NCBI RefSeq assembly: GCF_013032505.1
Contig: NZ_WQCG01000008.1
Span: forward strand, 1 to 64,000
Source of the DNA: Ruegeria atlantica
GTDB taxonomy: Bacteria > Pseudomonadota > Alphaproteobacteria > Rhodobacterales > Rhodobacteraceae
DNA length: 64,000 bases
Reading direction: 5' to 3'
The position numbers and the translations under genes are program-made. The notes below the pieces were generated by a model. It searched no databases and was not told the origin of the DNA. It worked only from the letters and a program-made list of their open reading frames with translations. This document shows positions 26,507 to 34,979 of the stretch, one piece after another; the first letter of the stretch is position 1, and every line of letters begins with the position of its first letter.

Positions 26507-27196
26507 ATGTTGCGCCTAACCCCAATCCTGCTGGCCATAGCCTATGCGCTCGTGATGTACCGGATATCTGTTTGGCGCACCCATCGGGACCTGGATGCAA
26601 GATCGACAGAACTGGCCGATCCTGCACTGAAACGGATGACCGACCAACTGGCCGCAGCGCTAGAGATCGACCGGGTGCCCGTTTACATTTATGAGGTAGA
26701 CCCGGTGAACGGGTTGGCGGCACCTGACGGACGTATCTTCATAACTCGTGGGTTCTATCGCAAGTTTCGCAGTGGCGAGGTTTCGGCCGAAGAAATGGCA
26801 AGCGTCATCGCGCATGAGCTTGGCCATGTGGCGCTGGGTCATGCGCGCCGCCGGATGATCGATTTTTCTGGTCAAAACGCGTTGCGGGCCGCACTGATGA
26901 TGCTTCTAAATCGCTTTATCCCGTTCATTGGCGCATGGATCGCCAACATGCTCACACACCTGCTGGCCTCGCGTCTGTCGCGTGGCGATGAGTATGAGGC
27001 TGATGAATATGCTGCCGCTTTGCTGACCAAGGCCGGGATTGGGATCGGGCCGCAGAAATCCCTGTTTCACAAGCTGGAAGACCTGACGCAGCAGCGTGCT
27101 GGTGTTGTGCCCGCCTGGTTGATGAGCCATCCCAAAACGGATGAGCGGATTGCAGCGTTGGAAGCTCTTGAGCAGCGCTGGGGCGCTGGCGGATAG
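26507..27196 (+). CDS. M48 family zinc metallopeptidase
   Basis: A 229-residue membrane-anchored peptidase. Residues 5-22 are a membrane segment. VIAHELGHVALGH gives the zinc motif His103-Glu-x-x-His107, and GDEYEADEYAA supplies the third ligand Glu. GAWIANMLTHLLAS may be a second hydrophobic segment. It resembles small HtpX/LoiP-type proteases involved in envelope quality control. No chaperone or TPR domain is attached, unlike the M48 protein at 56474. It is a single gene between divergent and convergent neighbours. Confidence 0.88.
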   Translation: MLRLTPILLAIAYALVMYRISVWRTHRDLDARSTELADPALKRMTDQLAAALEIDRVPVYIYEVDPVNGLAAPDGRIFITRGFYRKFRSGEVSAEEMASVIAHELGHVALGHARRRMIDFSGQNALRAALMMLLNRFIPFIGAWIANMLTHLLASRLSRGDEYEADEYAAALLTKAGIGIGPQKSLFHKLEDLTQQRAGVVPAWLMSHPKTDERIAALEALEQRWGAGG

Positions 27197-27260
27197 GTTG
27201 CACAGCGAGGGGCCAGCCTCATGCTCCCCTTTATATGAATGGCCAGATGAAAGTGGACCC

Positions 27261-27806
27261 TTACTGCGTTGACAGAGCTTTGCCCAAACGCGGGAGACGG
27301 GCTTTTTTCATCAGCGTGCGCAGAGTCCATTGATCACCTGACAGGCGATTGGCTTCGGCAAGGACGCGGTTGGCTGTGTCGCCCATACCGTCGGGGTCGG
27401 ATTGCCAAAAGCCTTGCAACAGACTGTCCGGATCGCGGCGGTCCAGCCCTTCTTCCGACAAGATGTTTCGGGGGAAATCCTTGGCATTGACTGTAACGAT
27501 CACGTCTGCCGAAGATGCCACGGCGGTTGCCAGAACATGGATATCTGCAGTGTCCGGCAGCCAGAGGCGTTGTTCGACATTTGTTACTGCAGGAAATTCT
27601 GCTTTAGGCCATTTGGCTTGCACCAGTGCAATTTCGGCACGGGCCTGCGCCTCGCCCACAGGGCCCAGCTTTCGGGCCGCGCGCGCCCATTCTTCGAGGA
27701 TACGCGCCGACCAGACAGGCGTGAAATGGCCCAGTTTGGCCGCGCCTAACAGCATCTCTCGCATCACCGTAGGATAGATGACGCAGGTATCCAGAACTGC
27801 CTTCAC
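27261..27806 (-). CDS. PIN-domain ribonuclease-like protein
   Basis: A 181-residue PIN-domain protein. MKAVLDTCVIYPTVMREMLL carries the first acidic residue (Asp6), ILEEWARA a conserved Glu, and DTADIHVLATAVASSADVIVTVNAKDFP the later Asp residues of the nuclease site. The start is GTG 27806, overlapping the stop of the methyltransferase gene (GTGA). Longer frames reading back into that gene are rejected. PIN proteins of this type are often toxins, but no small antitoxin gene is adjacent, so a stand-alone RNA-processing role is as likely. Confidence 0.75.
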   Translation of the reverse strand: MKAVLDTCVIYPTVMREMLLGAAKLGHFTPVWSARILEEWARAARKLGPVGEAQARAEIALVQAKWPKAEFPAVTNVEQRLWLPDTADIHVLATAVASSADVIVTVNAKDFPRNILSEEGLDRRDPDSLLQGFWQSDPDGMGDTANRVLAEANRLSGDQWTLRTLMKKARLPRLGKALSTQ

Positions 27807-29005
27807 AACCGGTAGAACACGGCTTTGAGGTAACCGCTTTCCGCCAATTGCGGCAGTTGCGGATGGTCGGGACCGGCAAACCCTGTATGGATCAGTTGCG
27901 CCTGTCTTCCTGCACGGCCAATCCCGCGAGACGAGGCGTCGCGGAACCGGCCCAGATCGGCCGCGTGTGAACACGAGCACAGACCCAGATAGCCGCCGGG
28001 TTTGACCAGAGCCGCCGCCAGACGGGCCACTCGTTCATATGCACGCAGGCCCGCGTCCAGGGCTTGTTTCGAAGGCGCGAAAGCTGGCGGGTCGCAGATG
28101 ACGACATCGAACTGCGTGCCTTCTTCGCCCAATTGGGTCAGGACTTCGAAGGCATCTCCCTGGCGGGTCCGGAACTTGTCTGCAAAACCAGAGGCCTCAG
28201 CCCCTTGGGCCGCAAGGTCCAGCGCAGCTGCAGACCCATCCACTGACAGCGCCTGCCCTGCACCACCGGCCAGCATGGCCAGTCCGAAACCACCCACGTG
28301 ACTGAACACGTCCAGCACCTGCGCGCCCGGTTGCACCAATCGCGCGGCGAAAGCATGGTTGGGCCGTTGGTCGTAGAACAGTCCGGTTTTCTGGCCGCCA
28401 GTCAGATCGGCCATATAGGTCGCGCCATTCATCGGCACTGATAGCGGCGCATCTTGCGCGGTGCCGCGCAACGTAACGTTCACGTCGTCCAAGCCTTCCA
28501 GCCCTCGGGTTCTGCCTGAGGCGTTTTTGAGCACGGTTGTCACGCCTGTCACAGTGACGAGTGCTTCGGTCAGAGTTTCCAGATGCACCTCGGCCCAGGC
28601 TGCATTGGGTTGGATCACACATGCATCTCCGAACCGGTCGATGATGACACCTGGAAAGCCGTCCGCTTCGGCATGGATCAGACGGTAATACGGGGCCTCG
28701 AAAAGACGTTCCCGCATCTCGAGCGCGCGGCGCAGACGGGTTTCGAACCACGCGGCATCCAGTTGCCCGTCCAGATCGCGGTCCAGAACGCGGCACATAA
28801 TTTTGGAGTCCGGGTTCACGGCAACCAGCGCGATGGGCGCCCGTTTGTCATCCTCAAGCACCGCCAATGCGCCTGCCGGGATCTTGCGCGTCCGTCGGTC
28901 GGTCACGATGTCATTGGCATACACCCAGGGAAAACCGTGGCGCAGGCCACGTGCGTTGGCTTTGGGTTTCAGGCGGATACGGGGGCGGTCGGCGGTTTGG
29001 GTCAT
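27803..29005 (-). CDS. Class I rRNA (cytosine-C5) methyltransferase, RlmI-like
   Basis: A 400-residue SAM-dependent methyltransferase. The N-terminal PUA domain (KANARGLRHGFPWVYANDI) is followed by a ferredoxin-like middle and a Rossmann domain with DVFSHVGGFGLAMLAGG (SAM motif I), CDPPAFAPSK and LCSCSH. That set matches the RlmI/YccW group that methylates 23S rRNA C1962. The C-terminus (LPQLAESGYLKAVFYRL) is standard. ATG 29005 follows GAGGG. The PIN gene is coupled at its end, which hints at a shared RNA-related role. Confidence 0.88.
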   Translation of the reverse strand: MTQTADRPRIRLKPKANARGLRHGFPWVYANDIVTDRRTRKIPAGALAVLEDDKRAPIALVAVNPDSKIMCRVLDRDLDGQLDAAWFETRLRRALEMRERLFEAPYYRLIHAEADGFPGVIIDRFGDACVIQPNAAWAEVHLETLTEALVTVTGVTTVLKNASGRTRGLEGLDDVNVTLRGTAQDAPLSVPMNGATYMADLTGGQKTGLFYDQRPNHAFAARLVQPGAQVLDVFSHVGGFGLAMLAGGAGQALSVDGSAAALDLAAQGAEASGFADKFRTRQGDAFEVLTQLGEEGTQFDVVICDPPAFAPSKQALDAGLRAYERVARLAAALVKPGGYLGLCSCSHAADLGRFRDASSRGIGRAGRQAQLIHTGFAGPDHPQLPQLAESGYLKAVFYRL

Positions 29006-29043
29006 GACGCCCTCATAGTCGCGAACGCACCAAGGGAAAAGCC

Positions 29044-29316
29044 CTAGCGGTCGCGCGATCGCCAACCGCCCCGTCGCTTGGGGGTTTTGGCGGATTGCAA
29101 CCCCTCGGCCAAAACCTGCGTCATCGGGTGATTGGCGTCCTGCTGGGAATAGGCGGCGTGCAGATCAATCAACGCCTGCGACTGATCCCGTTCCGGAGGC
29201 AAGCTCAGCGCCCAGTCCAGAAAAATGCTGCGGCACTCTGGCAAAGTGATACCTTCAATCCGATAAGCTTCGCGGATCAACCCTTTGTGGTCATTTGGGT
29301 CCTTACTCTGCGCCAT
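29044..29316 (-). CDS. Small conserved-looking hypothetical protein
   Basis: About 90 residues starting MAQSKDPNDHKGLIREAYRI, with SIFLDWALSLPPERDQSQALIDL and a basic C-terminus (KTPKRRGGWRSRDR). No membrane segment or signal. I do not recognise the family. Its start at 29316 (after GAGG) overlaps the glnE end by 14 bp, so it is probably translated with glnE; an ATG at 29325 is an alternative. The methyltransferase gene follows after 38 bp on the same strand. Confidence 0.7.
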   Translation of the reverse strand: MAQSKDPNDHKGLIREAYRIEGITLPECRSIFLDWALSLPPERDQSQALIDLHAAYSQQDANHPMTQVLAEGLQSAKTPKRRGGWRSRDR

Positions 29317-32092
29317 CTTCCTCACCCCTGATCACGCCACCAATAATCCCAGCAGCCGTGCTGTAGTTGTCTTGCAGTGCACCTTGCAACTGTTCAACCT
29401 GCTCAAACCCGGTCGCTCGGCAAAGGAAGGCAGAGCCGCCTTCGCCGACCTTGTCGGCCTCAATGAGCTTGCCGGACAACAGACGCGCCGCGCATTGCAC
29501 GGACCAGCATAGGTCGTAGCAGTCCTTCAGCGTTTGCGCCTGAGCGACGTCCAACAAACCAGCAGCGACGGCTCCATCCAATCCGGAATGCACATCACGC
29601 TGCGCCACACCCGACAACAATGCCCCGGTTTCGGCCATCAGCTCGATATCCATCATTCGGCCCGGGCCGTTTTTGGCATCCCAGATCCCGGCTGGCGATT
29701 TGGCTGCAGCCAAGCGGGCACGCATGTCGGCCACTTCGTGCAGGACCTTCTGCCGGTCGCGCGGTTGCGACAGCAAGTTTGTGCGGAACGCCTCGATATC
29801 TTGGGCCAGACCGCCATCTCCGGCGATCACGTGAGCCCGTGTCAGGGCGAGATGTTCCCAAACCCAGGCCTCGTTTTGCTGATAGTTGGTAAAGCTGGCC
29901 CAGCTTGTCGCCACCGGACCCTGATTTCCAGACGGGCGCAGGCGCATATCGACCTCATACAAACGCCCCTGCGACATCGGCGCGGACAGCGCCGTGATCA
30001 GCGCCTGCGTGAAACGCGCGTAGTAGGTGCGAGTGGCCAAAGGACGGGGCCCCTCGGACGTATCCTGATCCAGAGGATCATAGATCACGATCATATCGAG
30101 GTCGGATTGCGAGTTGATCTGCCCTGCCCCAAGCGAGCCCATGCCCAGCACGGTTGCACCACGTCCCGGAGCAGGTCCATGTTTGCTGGCGAACTGCGCG
30201 GACACGCGCGGCAGGATGGCGGCGATCACAGCACTGGCAAGCTCAGCATATTGTCGCCCGGCTTCTTTGCCGTCGATCAGCCCACGCAAATGATGAACAC
30301 CGACGCGGAAATGCCATTCCTTGCACCAGCGGCGCGCCAGATCCAGCTGGCTTTCGTAATCCGTTTCTTGCGAAAGTGCCTGATTCAGATCAGCCTGCAA
30401 CGTGGCCTGCCCGGGCCAGTCGCTAAAGAAGCTGCCCCCAATAACCGCATCAAAAACAGACGCATTGCGCGACAGATGGGCCGCAAGCGCGTGGGATGTG
30501 CCGACGATATCGATCAGAAGATCAATCAAATGAGGGTTGGCCTCGAACAGGGAAAACAACTGAACACCAGCGGGTAAGCCGGACAGAAAACCGTCTAGCG
30601 CCCGCAGAGCTTCGTCCGGTTGCGCCGTTTTTGCCAGTCGCGATAGCAGCTCGGGCTTCAGTCGTTCGAATATGCGCGCGCCACGTTGTGATCGCAGAGC
30701 GGGATATGTTGTCCAGCGGGCCAGAACGTTCTGGTCAAAATCCGCCTCACCAACCGGAGCGCGCGTTGATGAACCGGGGGCGAAAAAGCCCTCGGTAAGC
30801 TCGTGCACTTCCGTCAGGCGTTTCGTCAGATCATTTGTCAAGTCCGCAGCGTCGATCCCCATCAGGCAGGCGACGCGTTCTATCCCATCAGGCGATTGCG
30901 GCACTTTGTGGGTCTGGGCGTCATGGACCATTTGTATGCGATGCTCGACCTCGCGATGGGCGCGGTAATGATCAGTCAGCTTGTCTGCCACGTCCTGCGG
31001 GACCCAGCCTTTTTCGGCCAGAGCCGCCAAGCCGGGAACGGTTCCACGAACGCGCAGGTCCGCGTCGCGCCCACCCGCAATCAATTGGCGTGTCTGGGTA
31101 AAGAACTCAATCTCGCGAATGCCGCCCTGTCCCAGCTTCATGTCATGGCCCGGAATACTCAGCGAACCACCTGTTCCCTTGTTCTCTCGGATACGCAAAC
31201 GCATGTCGTGAGCGTCCTGAATGGCGGCGAAATCCAGATGTCGTCGCCATACAAACGGCCGCAGCGTGTCCAGAAACCTTTGTCCGGCCGCAATATCGCC
31301 GGCGCAAGGGCGCGCCTTAATATAGGCCGCGCGCTCCCATGTGCGGCCCAAGCTTTCATAGTACCGCTCGGCTGCCTCGGCCGCCATGCAGACTGGCGTG
31401 ACCGCCGGGTCCGGGCGCAAACGCAGATCGGTGCGGAATACATACCCATCCGCAGTCTTGTCGCTGAGAGTGGCGCAGAAATTGCGTGTCGCCCGCACCA
31501 TGCCTTGCCGCGCCTCGTAGAAGTCATCGGGGTCAAACCGCGTCTCATCAAACAGGACGATTAGGTCGATATCCGAGCTGTAGTTCAACTCGTGCGCGCC
31601 CATCTTGCCCATCGCCAGGATAATCATCCCGGCTGCGGTCTCGACATCTTCCGGCCCCATCCCCGGCAGCTTACCACGCCGGATCAGGTTGGCGATCTCG
31701 GCCTTGGCTGCCACATCCGCCGCCAACGCGCCAAAATCAGTTAGCGCTGCGGTTACTTTCTCTAGCGGCCAAGCGCCTGCCAGATCTGCCAGAGCAGTCA
31801 GCAACGCCATCCGGCGTTTGGCCAGCCGTAGTCCCGGCTTCAACTGATCTGGCGGTAGTTCTCGTGCAACCCGCAGCACGTCGGCCAGCGCGTCATCAGG
31901 CTGATGCAGCGCCGCGGACAGCCAATCCTTTTCGTGGTCAATCAAGCTTTTTAGATAGGGGCTGGAACCGGCCGCCCCCGCAATCAACTCACCCTGTTCG
32001 GGTGTAATGCCACCGACCGACGCGCGTGCTTCGTCGCCCAGTGATGGATCGAACGCACGCGGCAGCCGCTGAATGGAAAGCGGCCCGCTCAT
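29303..32092 (-). CDS. glnE: Glutamine synthetase adenylyltransferase/adenylyl-removing enzyme
   Basis: A 929-residue bifunctional GlnE with two nucleotidyltransferase domains. The N-terminal (adenylyl-removing) domain has LAMGKMGAHELNYSSDIDLIVLFDE; the C-terminal (adenylylating) domain has LGMGSLGAGQINSQSDLDMIVIYD. Helical regulatory domains that bind PII lie between. It adds or removes AMP on glutamine synthetase in response to PII and glutamine. It starts at 32092, overlapping the stop of the upstream NTF2-like gene (ATGA), so those two are translationally coupled. No glnA or glnB is in the window. Confidence 0.95.
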   Translation of the reverse strand: MSGPLSIQRLPRAFDPSLGDEARASVGGITPEQGELIAGAAGSSPYLKSLIDHEKDWLSAALHQPDDALADVLRVARELPPDQLKPGLRLAKRRMALLTALADLAGAWPLEKVTAALTDFGALAADVAAKAEIANLIRRGKLPGMGPEDVETAAGMIILAMGKMGAHELNYSSDIDLIVLFDETRFDPDDFYEARQGMVRATRNFCATLSDKTADGYVFRTDLRLRPDPAVTPVCMAAEAAERYYESLGRTWERAAYIKARPCAGDIAAGQRFLDTLRPFVWRRHLDFAAIQDAHDMRLRIRENKGTGGSLSIPGHDMKLGQGGIREIEFFTQTRQLIAGGRDADLRVRGTVPGLAALAEKGWVPQDVADKLTDHYRAHREVEHRIQMVHDAQTHKVPQSPDGIERVACLMGIDAADLTNDLTKRLTEVHELTEGFFAPGSSTRAPVGEADFDQNVLARWTTYPALRSQRGARIFERLKPELLSRLAKTAQPDEALRALDGFLSGLPAGVQLFSLFEANPHLIDLLIDIVGTSHALAAHLSRNASVFDAVIGGSFFSDWPGQATLQADLNQALSQETDYESQLDLARRWCKEWHFRVGVHHLRGLIDGKEAGRQYAELASAVIAAILPRVSAQFASKHGPAPGRGATVLGMGSLGAGQINSQSDLDMIVIYDPLDQDTSEGPRPLATRTYYARFTQALITALSAPMSQGRLYEVDMRLRPSGNQGPVATSWASFTNYQQNEAWVWEHLALTRAHVIAGDGGLAQDIEAFRTNLLSQPRDRQKVLHEVADMRARLAAAKSPAGIWDAKNGPGRMMDIELMAETGALLSGVAQRDVHSGLDGAVAAGLLDVAQAQTLKDCYDLCWSVQCAARLLSGKLIEADKVGEGGSAFLCRATGFEQVEQLQGALQDNYSTAAGIIGGVIRGEEDGAE

Positions 32093-32478
32093 TTAGCCTC
32101 CAACGGCGTATCCTGGCTGAAACTGTTGACCCAAACGTCATGCCGTCGTTCCCAAAGAGACGAGATCAGCATCGCCTCCCAATTTTCATCGCCGGGTCGT
32201 TGATAGTCTGCCCGATACGATAGCAAAACGACATCCGAGGTCAGAACCCGCAACCGCGTATCGCTCAATTCATAGCGCGCCATCGTTGGCGCGTCGGCAA
32301 ACTGTCCGACATGATCGTCCCGATTTGCAAAGCCGGTCGGATAAACTCCAAGGAAATCTGCACTCAGCAAAGCCCGGTCCGCGGCTGCATTGCCTTCCAT
32401 AAGGGCGGTCCAAACCTGCTTTTCCAGATTTAGAATTTCATCAAGTGTCGGGGGTGTCGTGTTTTCAACATGTTGCAT
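32089..32478 (-). CDS. NTF2-like protein (DUF4440/SnoaL type)
   Basis: A 129-residue single-domain protein with an NTF2-like cone-fold pattern: a first helix LDEILNLEKQVWTALMEGN, then ALLSADFLGVYP, and the paired strands LRVLTSDVVLLSYRADYQR and AMLISSLWERRHDVWVNSFSQDTP. It fits DUF4440, a family with mixed binding and catalytic roles, so no specific role can be given. It is coupled to glnE by a 4-bp overlap. Confidence 0.75.
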   Translation of the reverse strand: MQHVENTTPPTLDEILNLEKQVWTALMEGNAAADRALLSADFLGVYPTGFANRDDHVGQFADAPTMARYELSDTRLRVLTSDVVLLSYRADYQRPGDENWEAMLISSLWERRHDVWVNSFSQDTPLEAK

Positions 32479-32625
32479 AGGCGGAAAGTGCGCCCGTTAC
32501 GCAGCAAGGTCAACCGCAGCAAGTTACAAAATGTAAATCATTTTCACATTACCCCCTTGCAACCCCCATTTCAGTTCCCATCTAGTCAATGTGAACGCAA
32601 TTTACATCAAACCCGGAGAACCCAA

Positions 32626-33048
32626 ATGACCGCATTGTCCGACCACGCCGTCCCACAAAATCCGGGGTGGCTCTCTCGTGCCGAAGCCTGGATGGATGAC
32701 AAGGGCAAAGGGGCCTGGATCGCCGCCATGGTCCTTGGTTTCATCTTTTTCTGGCCCGTTGGCCTGGCTCTTCTGGCCTATATGATCTGGAGCAAACGCA
32801 TGTTCAGCAAATCCTGCAGCCGTCGAAAATCCTGGCACAGCCACATGAGCGCGATGAAGCCATCGGGCAACAGCGCATTTGATGCCTACAAGTCCGACAC
32901 CTTGGCGCGGCTGGAACGCGAACAACAGGACTTTGAGGCCTTCTTGCGCCGCCTGCGTGACGCAAAGGACAAAGCCGAATTCGACCAGTTCATGGACGAG
33001 CGCGCCCGCGAAAACAGCGATGACGCTGAAAACGGCGAACGCGCCTAA
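32626..33048 (+). CDS. DUF2852 membrane protein
   Basis: A 140-residue protein with one hydrophobic segment (AWIAAMVLGFIFFWPVGLALLAYMIW) near residues 30-55, then a basic stretch and a C-terminal charged helix (LARLEREQQDFEAFLRRLRDAKDKAEFDQFMDER) that may form a coiled coil. It fits the alphaproteobacterial DUF2852 family, of unknown function. ATG 32626 follows GGAG; longer upstream reading is unsupported. A perfect inverted repeat lies between it and the RDD gene. Confidence 0.82.
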   Translation: MTALSDHAVPQNPGWLSRAEAWMDDKGKGAWIAAMVLGFIFFWPVGLALLAYMIWSKRMFSKSCSRRKSWHSHMSAMKPSGNSAFDAYKSDTLARLEREQQDFEAFLRRLRDAKDKAEFDQFMDERARENSDDAENGERA

Positions 33049-33058
33049 GCAGCCCTTG

Positions 33059-33083
33059 CCCTGTCCCGAATTTCGGGACAGGG
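33059..33083. repeat. Perfect 12-bp inverted repeat
   Basis: CCCTGTCCCGAA (33059-33070) and TTCGGGACAGGG (33072-33083) around one base. As RNA it gives a strong hairpin with about ten base pairs. It starts 10 bp after the DUF2852 stop. There is no T-run, so it may stabilise the 3' end or act as an imperfect terminator or a protein site. Confidence 0.6.
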
Positions 33084-33112
33084 TGTCCAAAATCTCACCC
33101 GGAAATCAAAAT

Positions 33113-33544
33113 ATGACGCACTTGCCTGACCCAGACCGACAGCCTGAATTCTATCAGTCTGTCGCAACCAAGCGTTTTTTCGCCTGGCTGTTCGACATCG
33201 CCTTTATCTCTCTGCTGTGTACCGTAGCCATCCTGCTGACCTTTGGTCTGGGCTTTTTCATACTGGCCCTCATCTATGCCGTCGTCAGTTTCGCCTATCG
33301 CGTTATCACCATCGCAAACGGCTCGGCCACACTAGGCATGCGCTTTATGGGGATCGAGCTGCGCGATTCATTCGGATCCCGGATGGATTTAGGCAAGGCA
33401 GTAGCCCACACAGCCGGTTACTTCGTCAGCATGGCATTTCCCGTCATTCAGATCATCTCGGTCATCATGATGCTGACCAGCGCGCGCGGTCAGGGCCTTA
33501 CCGATGCGTTCCTTGGAACGGTCATGATCAACCAGCGCGCGTAA
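33113..33544 (+). CDS. RDD-family membrane protein
   Basis: A 143-residue protein with three to four membrane segments. The start MTHLPDPDRQPEFYQSVATKRFFAWLFDIAFISLL carries the RDD-type F-x-x-D-I motif, and GSATLGMRFMGIEL is the conserved linker before the last pair of helices. RDD proteins are poorly understood; some act as sodium or osmolyte antiporters. It is 65 bp after the DUF2852 gene and likely cotranscribed. GGAAA precedes ATG 33113. Confidence 0.82.
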   Translation: MTHLPDPDRQPEFYQSVATKRFFAWLFDIAFISLLCTVAILLTFGLGFFILALIYAVVSFAYRVITIANGSATLGMRFMGIELRDSFGSRMDLGKAVAHTAGYFVSMAFPVIQIISVIMMLTSARGQGLTDAFLGTVMINQRA

Positions 33545-33621
33545 AAAATTCAACAGCGTGAATCACTTGGCGGTTTTGGGATCGGTTGTTATCATCTGAT
33601 CCTAGGAGACACAGATCGTTT

Positions 33622-34446
33622 ATGCGACACACGCTGCCAATCGCGCCACAATTCTATGTGACGGCCCCACAGCCTTGCCCTTACCTTGAGGGCCGGATGG
33701 AGCGTAAGTTATTCACTGCACTTCAAGGGGAAGGTGCAGATCAGCTGAATAACGCATTGTCCCAACAAGGATTTCGCAGGTCGCAAAATGTGCTTTACCG
33801 ACCGTCCTGTTCCGACTGCGCTGCTTGCTTATCCGCGCGGATCGACGTTTCTGCCTTCCGCCCAAGCAAAAGTCAGAAACGTGCGGCTAAACGCAATGCC
33901 TACCTGCAACGCAGGGCAAACTCACCCTGGGCAACGGATGAGCAATACGAGCTCTTCCGGCGCTACCTGGACACCCGCCATGCGGATGGTGGAATGGCCG
34001 ATATGGACGTTTTCGAGTTCGCTGCGATGATCGAAGAGACCCCGATCCGCAGCCGGGTCGTGGAATATGCCGATTCCGAAACCGGAGATCTGATCGGCGT
34101 CAGCCTGACCGATGTTCTGGATGACGGCCTTAGCATGGTCTACTCGTTCTACGACCCTCAGCAACCGCAGAGCTCGCTGGGCACCTACATGATTCTCGAT
34201 CACATCGACATCGCGCGCGAGGCCGGTTTGCCCTATGTTTACCTTGGATACTGGGTGCCGGGCAGCCCCAAGATGGGCTACAAAGCCCGTTTCTCCGGGC
34301 TCGAAGCCTATTACCGCGGCGAGTGGATCAGTGTGAACAATCCGTCCGAGCTGACAGAGTCCAGCCACCACCCCTTGTCCACCGCACCCATCGCGGAACA
34401 GGTGGCCAGCATCCAATTGCCCGACCGCCACCCCACCAAAGGCTGA
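33622..34446 (+). CDS. bpt: Leucyl/arginyl-protein transferase (Bpt/Ate type)
   Basis: A 274-residue transferase with the ATE N-terminal cysteine motif ([15 protein letters not shown] and [16 protein letters not shown]) and the C-terminal GNAT-like domain ([44 protein letters not shown]). Bpt attaches leucine from Leu-tRNA to proteins starting with Asp or Glu, feeding the N-degron pathway to ClpS/ClpAP. The family also contains true arginyltransferases; the bacterial clade is normally Bpt. AGGAGA lies upstream of ATG 33622. Confidence 0.9.
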   Translation: MRHTLPIAPQFYVTAPQPCPYLEGRMERKLFTALQGEGADQLNNALSQQGFRRSQNVLYRPSCSDCAACLSARIDVSAFRPSKSQKRAAKRNAYLQRRANSPWATDEQYELFRRYLDTRHADGGMADMDVFEFAAMIEETPIRSRVVEYADSETGDLIGVSLTDVLDDGLSMVYSFYDPQQPQSSLGTYMILDHIDIAREAGLPYVYLGYWVPGSPKMGYKARFSGLEAYYRGEWISVNNPSELTESSHHPLSTAPIAEQVASIQLPDRHPTKG

Positions 34447-34453
34447 TAGCCCC

Positions 34454-34843
34454 ATGAACCAGACCCTGTTTGCGGTCACCCTTGTGGTGCCCGACTACGA
34501 CGAAGCGATCGCGTTCTATACGCGAACACTCAATTTCACACTGCTTCAGGACATCGATCTTGGTGATGGAAAACGCTGGGTCCGTGTCGCGCCACCGGGA
34601 ACGGGGGACGGATCAATACTTTTGGCCCAAGCAGTTGGACCAAGCCAGATTGGTGCCGTGGGCAATCAAACCGGCGGGCGCGTCAGCTTTTTCCTGCAAA
34701 CGGATGATTTCCGGCGTGACCACGCTGCAATGACTGCCGCGGGGGTCCATTTCGAAGAGGACCCGCGCAATGAGCCCTATGGCACCGTCGCTGTCTGGCA
34801 GGACCCGTTTGGAAATCGTTGGGATCTGATCCAGTTCACCTGA
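34454..34843 (+). CDS. VOC-superfamily (glyoxalase-like) protein
   Basis: A 129-residue single VOC module pair: LFAVTLVVPDYDEAIAFYTRTLNF, WVRVAPPGTGDGSILLAQA, and GVHFEEDPRNEPYGTVAVWQDPFGNRWDLIQF. The DPFGNRWDL ending is typical of VOC metal-dependent enzymes and small-molecule binders. The role, such as dioxygenase, resistance protein or lyase, cannot be told. It follows bpt after 7 bp and is terminated by the hairpins at 34898-34957. Confidence 0.85.
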   Translation: MNQTLFAVTLVVPDYDEAIAFYTRTLNFTLLQDIDLGDGKRWVRVAPPGTGDGSILLAQAVGPSQIGAVGNQTGGRVSFFLQTDDFRRDHAAMTAAGVHFEEDPRNEPYGTVAVWQDPFGNRWDLIQFT

Positions 34844-34897
34844 TCGGAGCTTCATCTGGTCCAAAAGCATCCCGGGGATGAAATGGCCGCCGGCCAA

Positions 34898-34916
34898 GAA
34901 GGGGCAGCGCCCCTTC
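34898..34916. terminator. Hairpin between the convergent VOC and dctM genes
   Basis: GAAGGGGC (34898-34905), loop AGC, then GCCCCTTC (34909-34916), a perfect 8-bp stem. It is followed by a second, stronger hairpin. A near copy of the sequence lies at 49364-49380. Confidence 0.5.
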
Positions 34917-34931
34917 CCCAAATACCAAAGC

Positions 34932-34957
34932 AAAGGGGGCCAAAAAGGCCCCCTTTT
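34932..34957. terminator. Bidirectional rho-independent terminator
   Basis: AAAGGGGGCC, loop AAAAA, GGCCCCCTTTT. Read on plus it ends in a T-run after the VOC gene; on minus it again has T-rich flanks and lies just after the dctM stop (34980). It serves both convergent units. Confidence 0.85.
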
Positions 34958-34979
34958 CTATTGGATCATCTTCTCCGGA

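Noticed and set aside
29534..31564. Long plus-strand frames opposite glnE
   Set aside because: Antisense shadows of the 929-residue GlnE; no domain seen.
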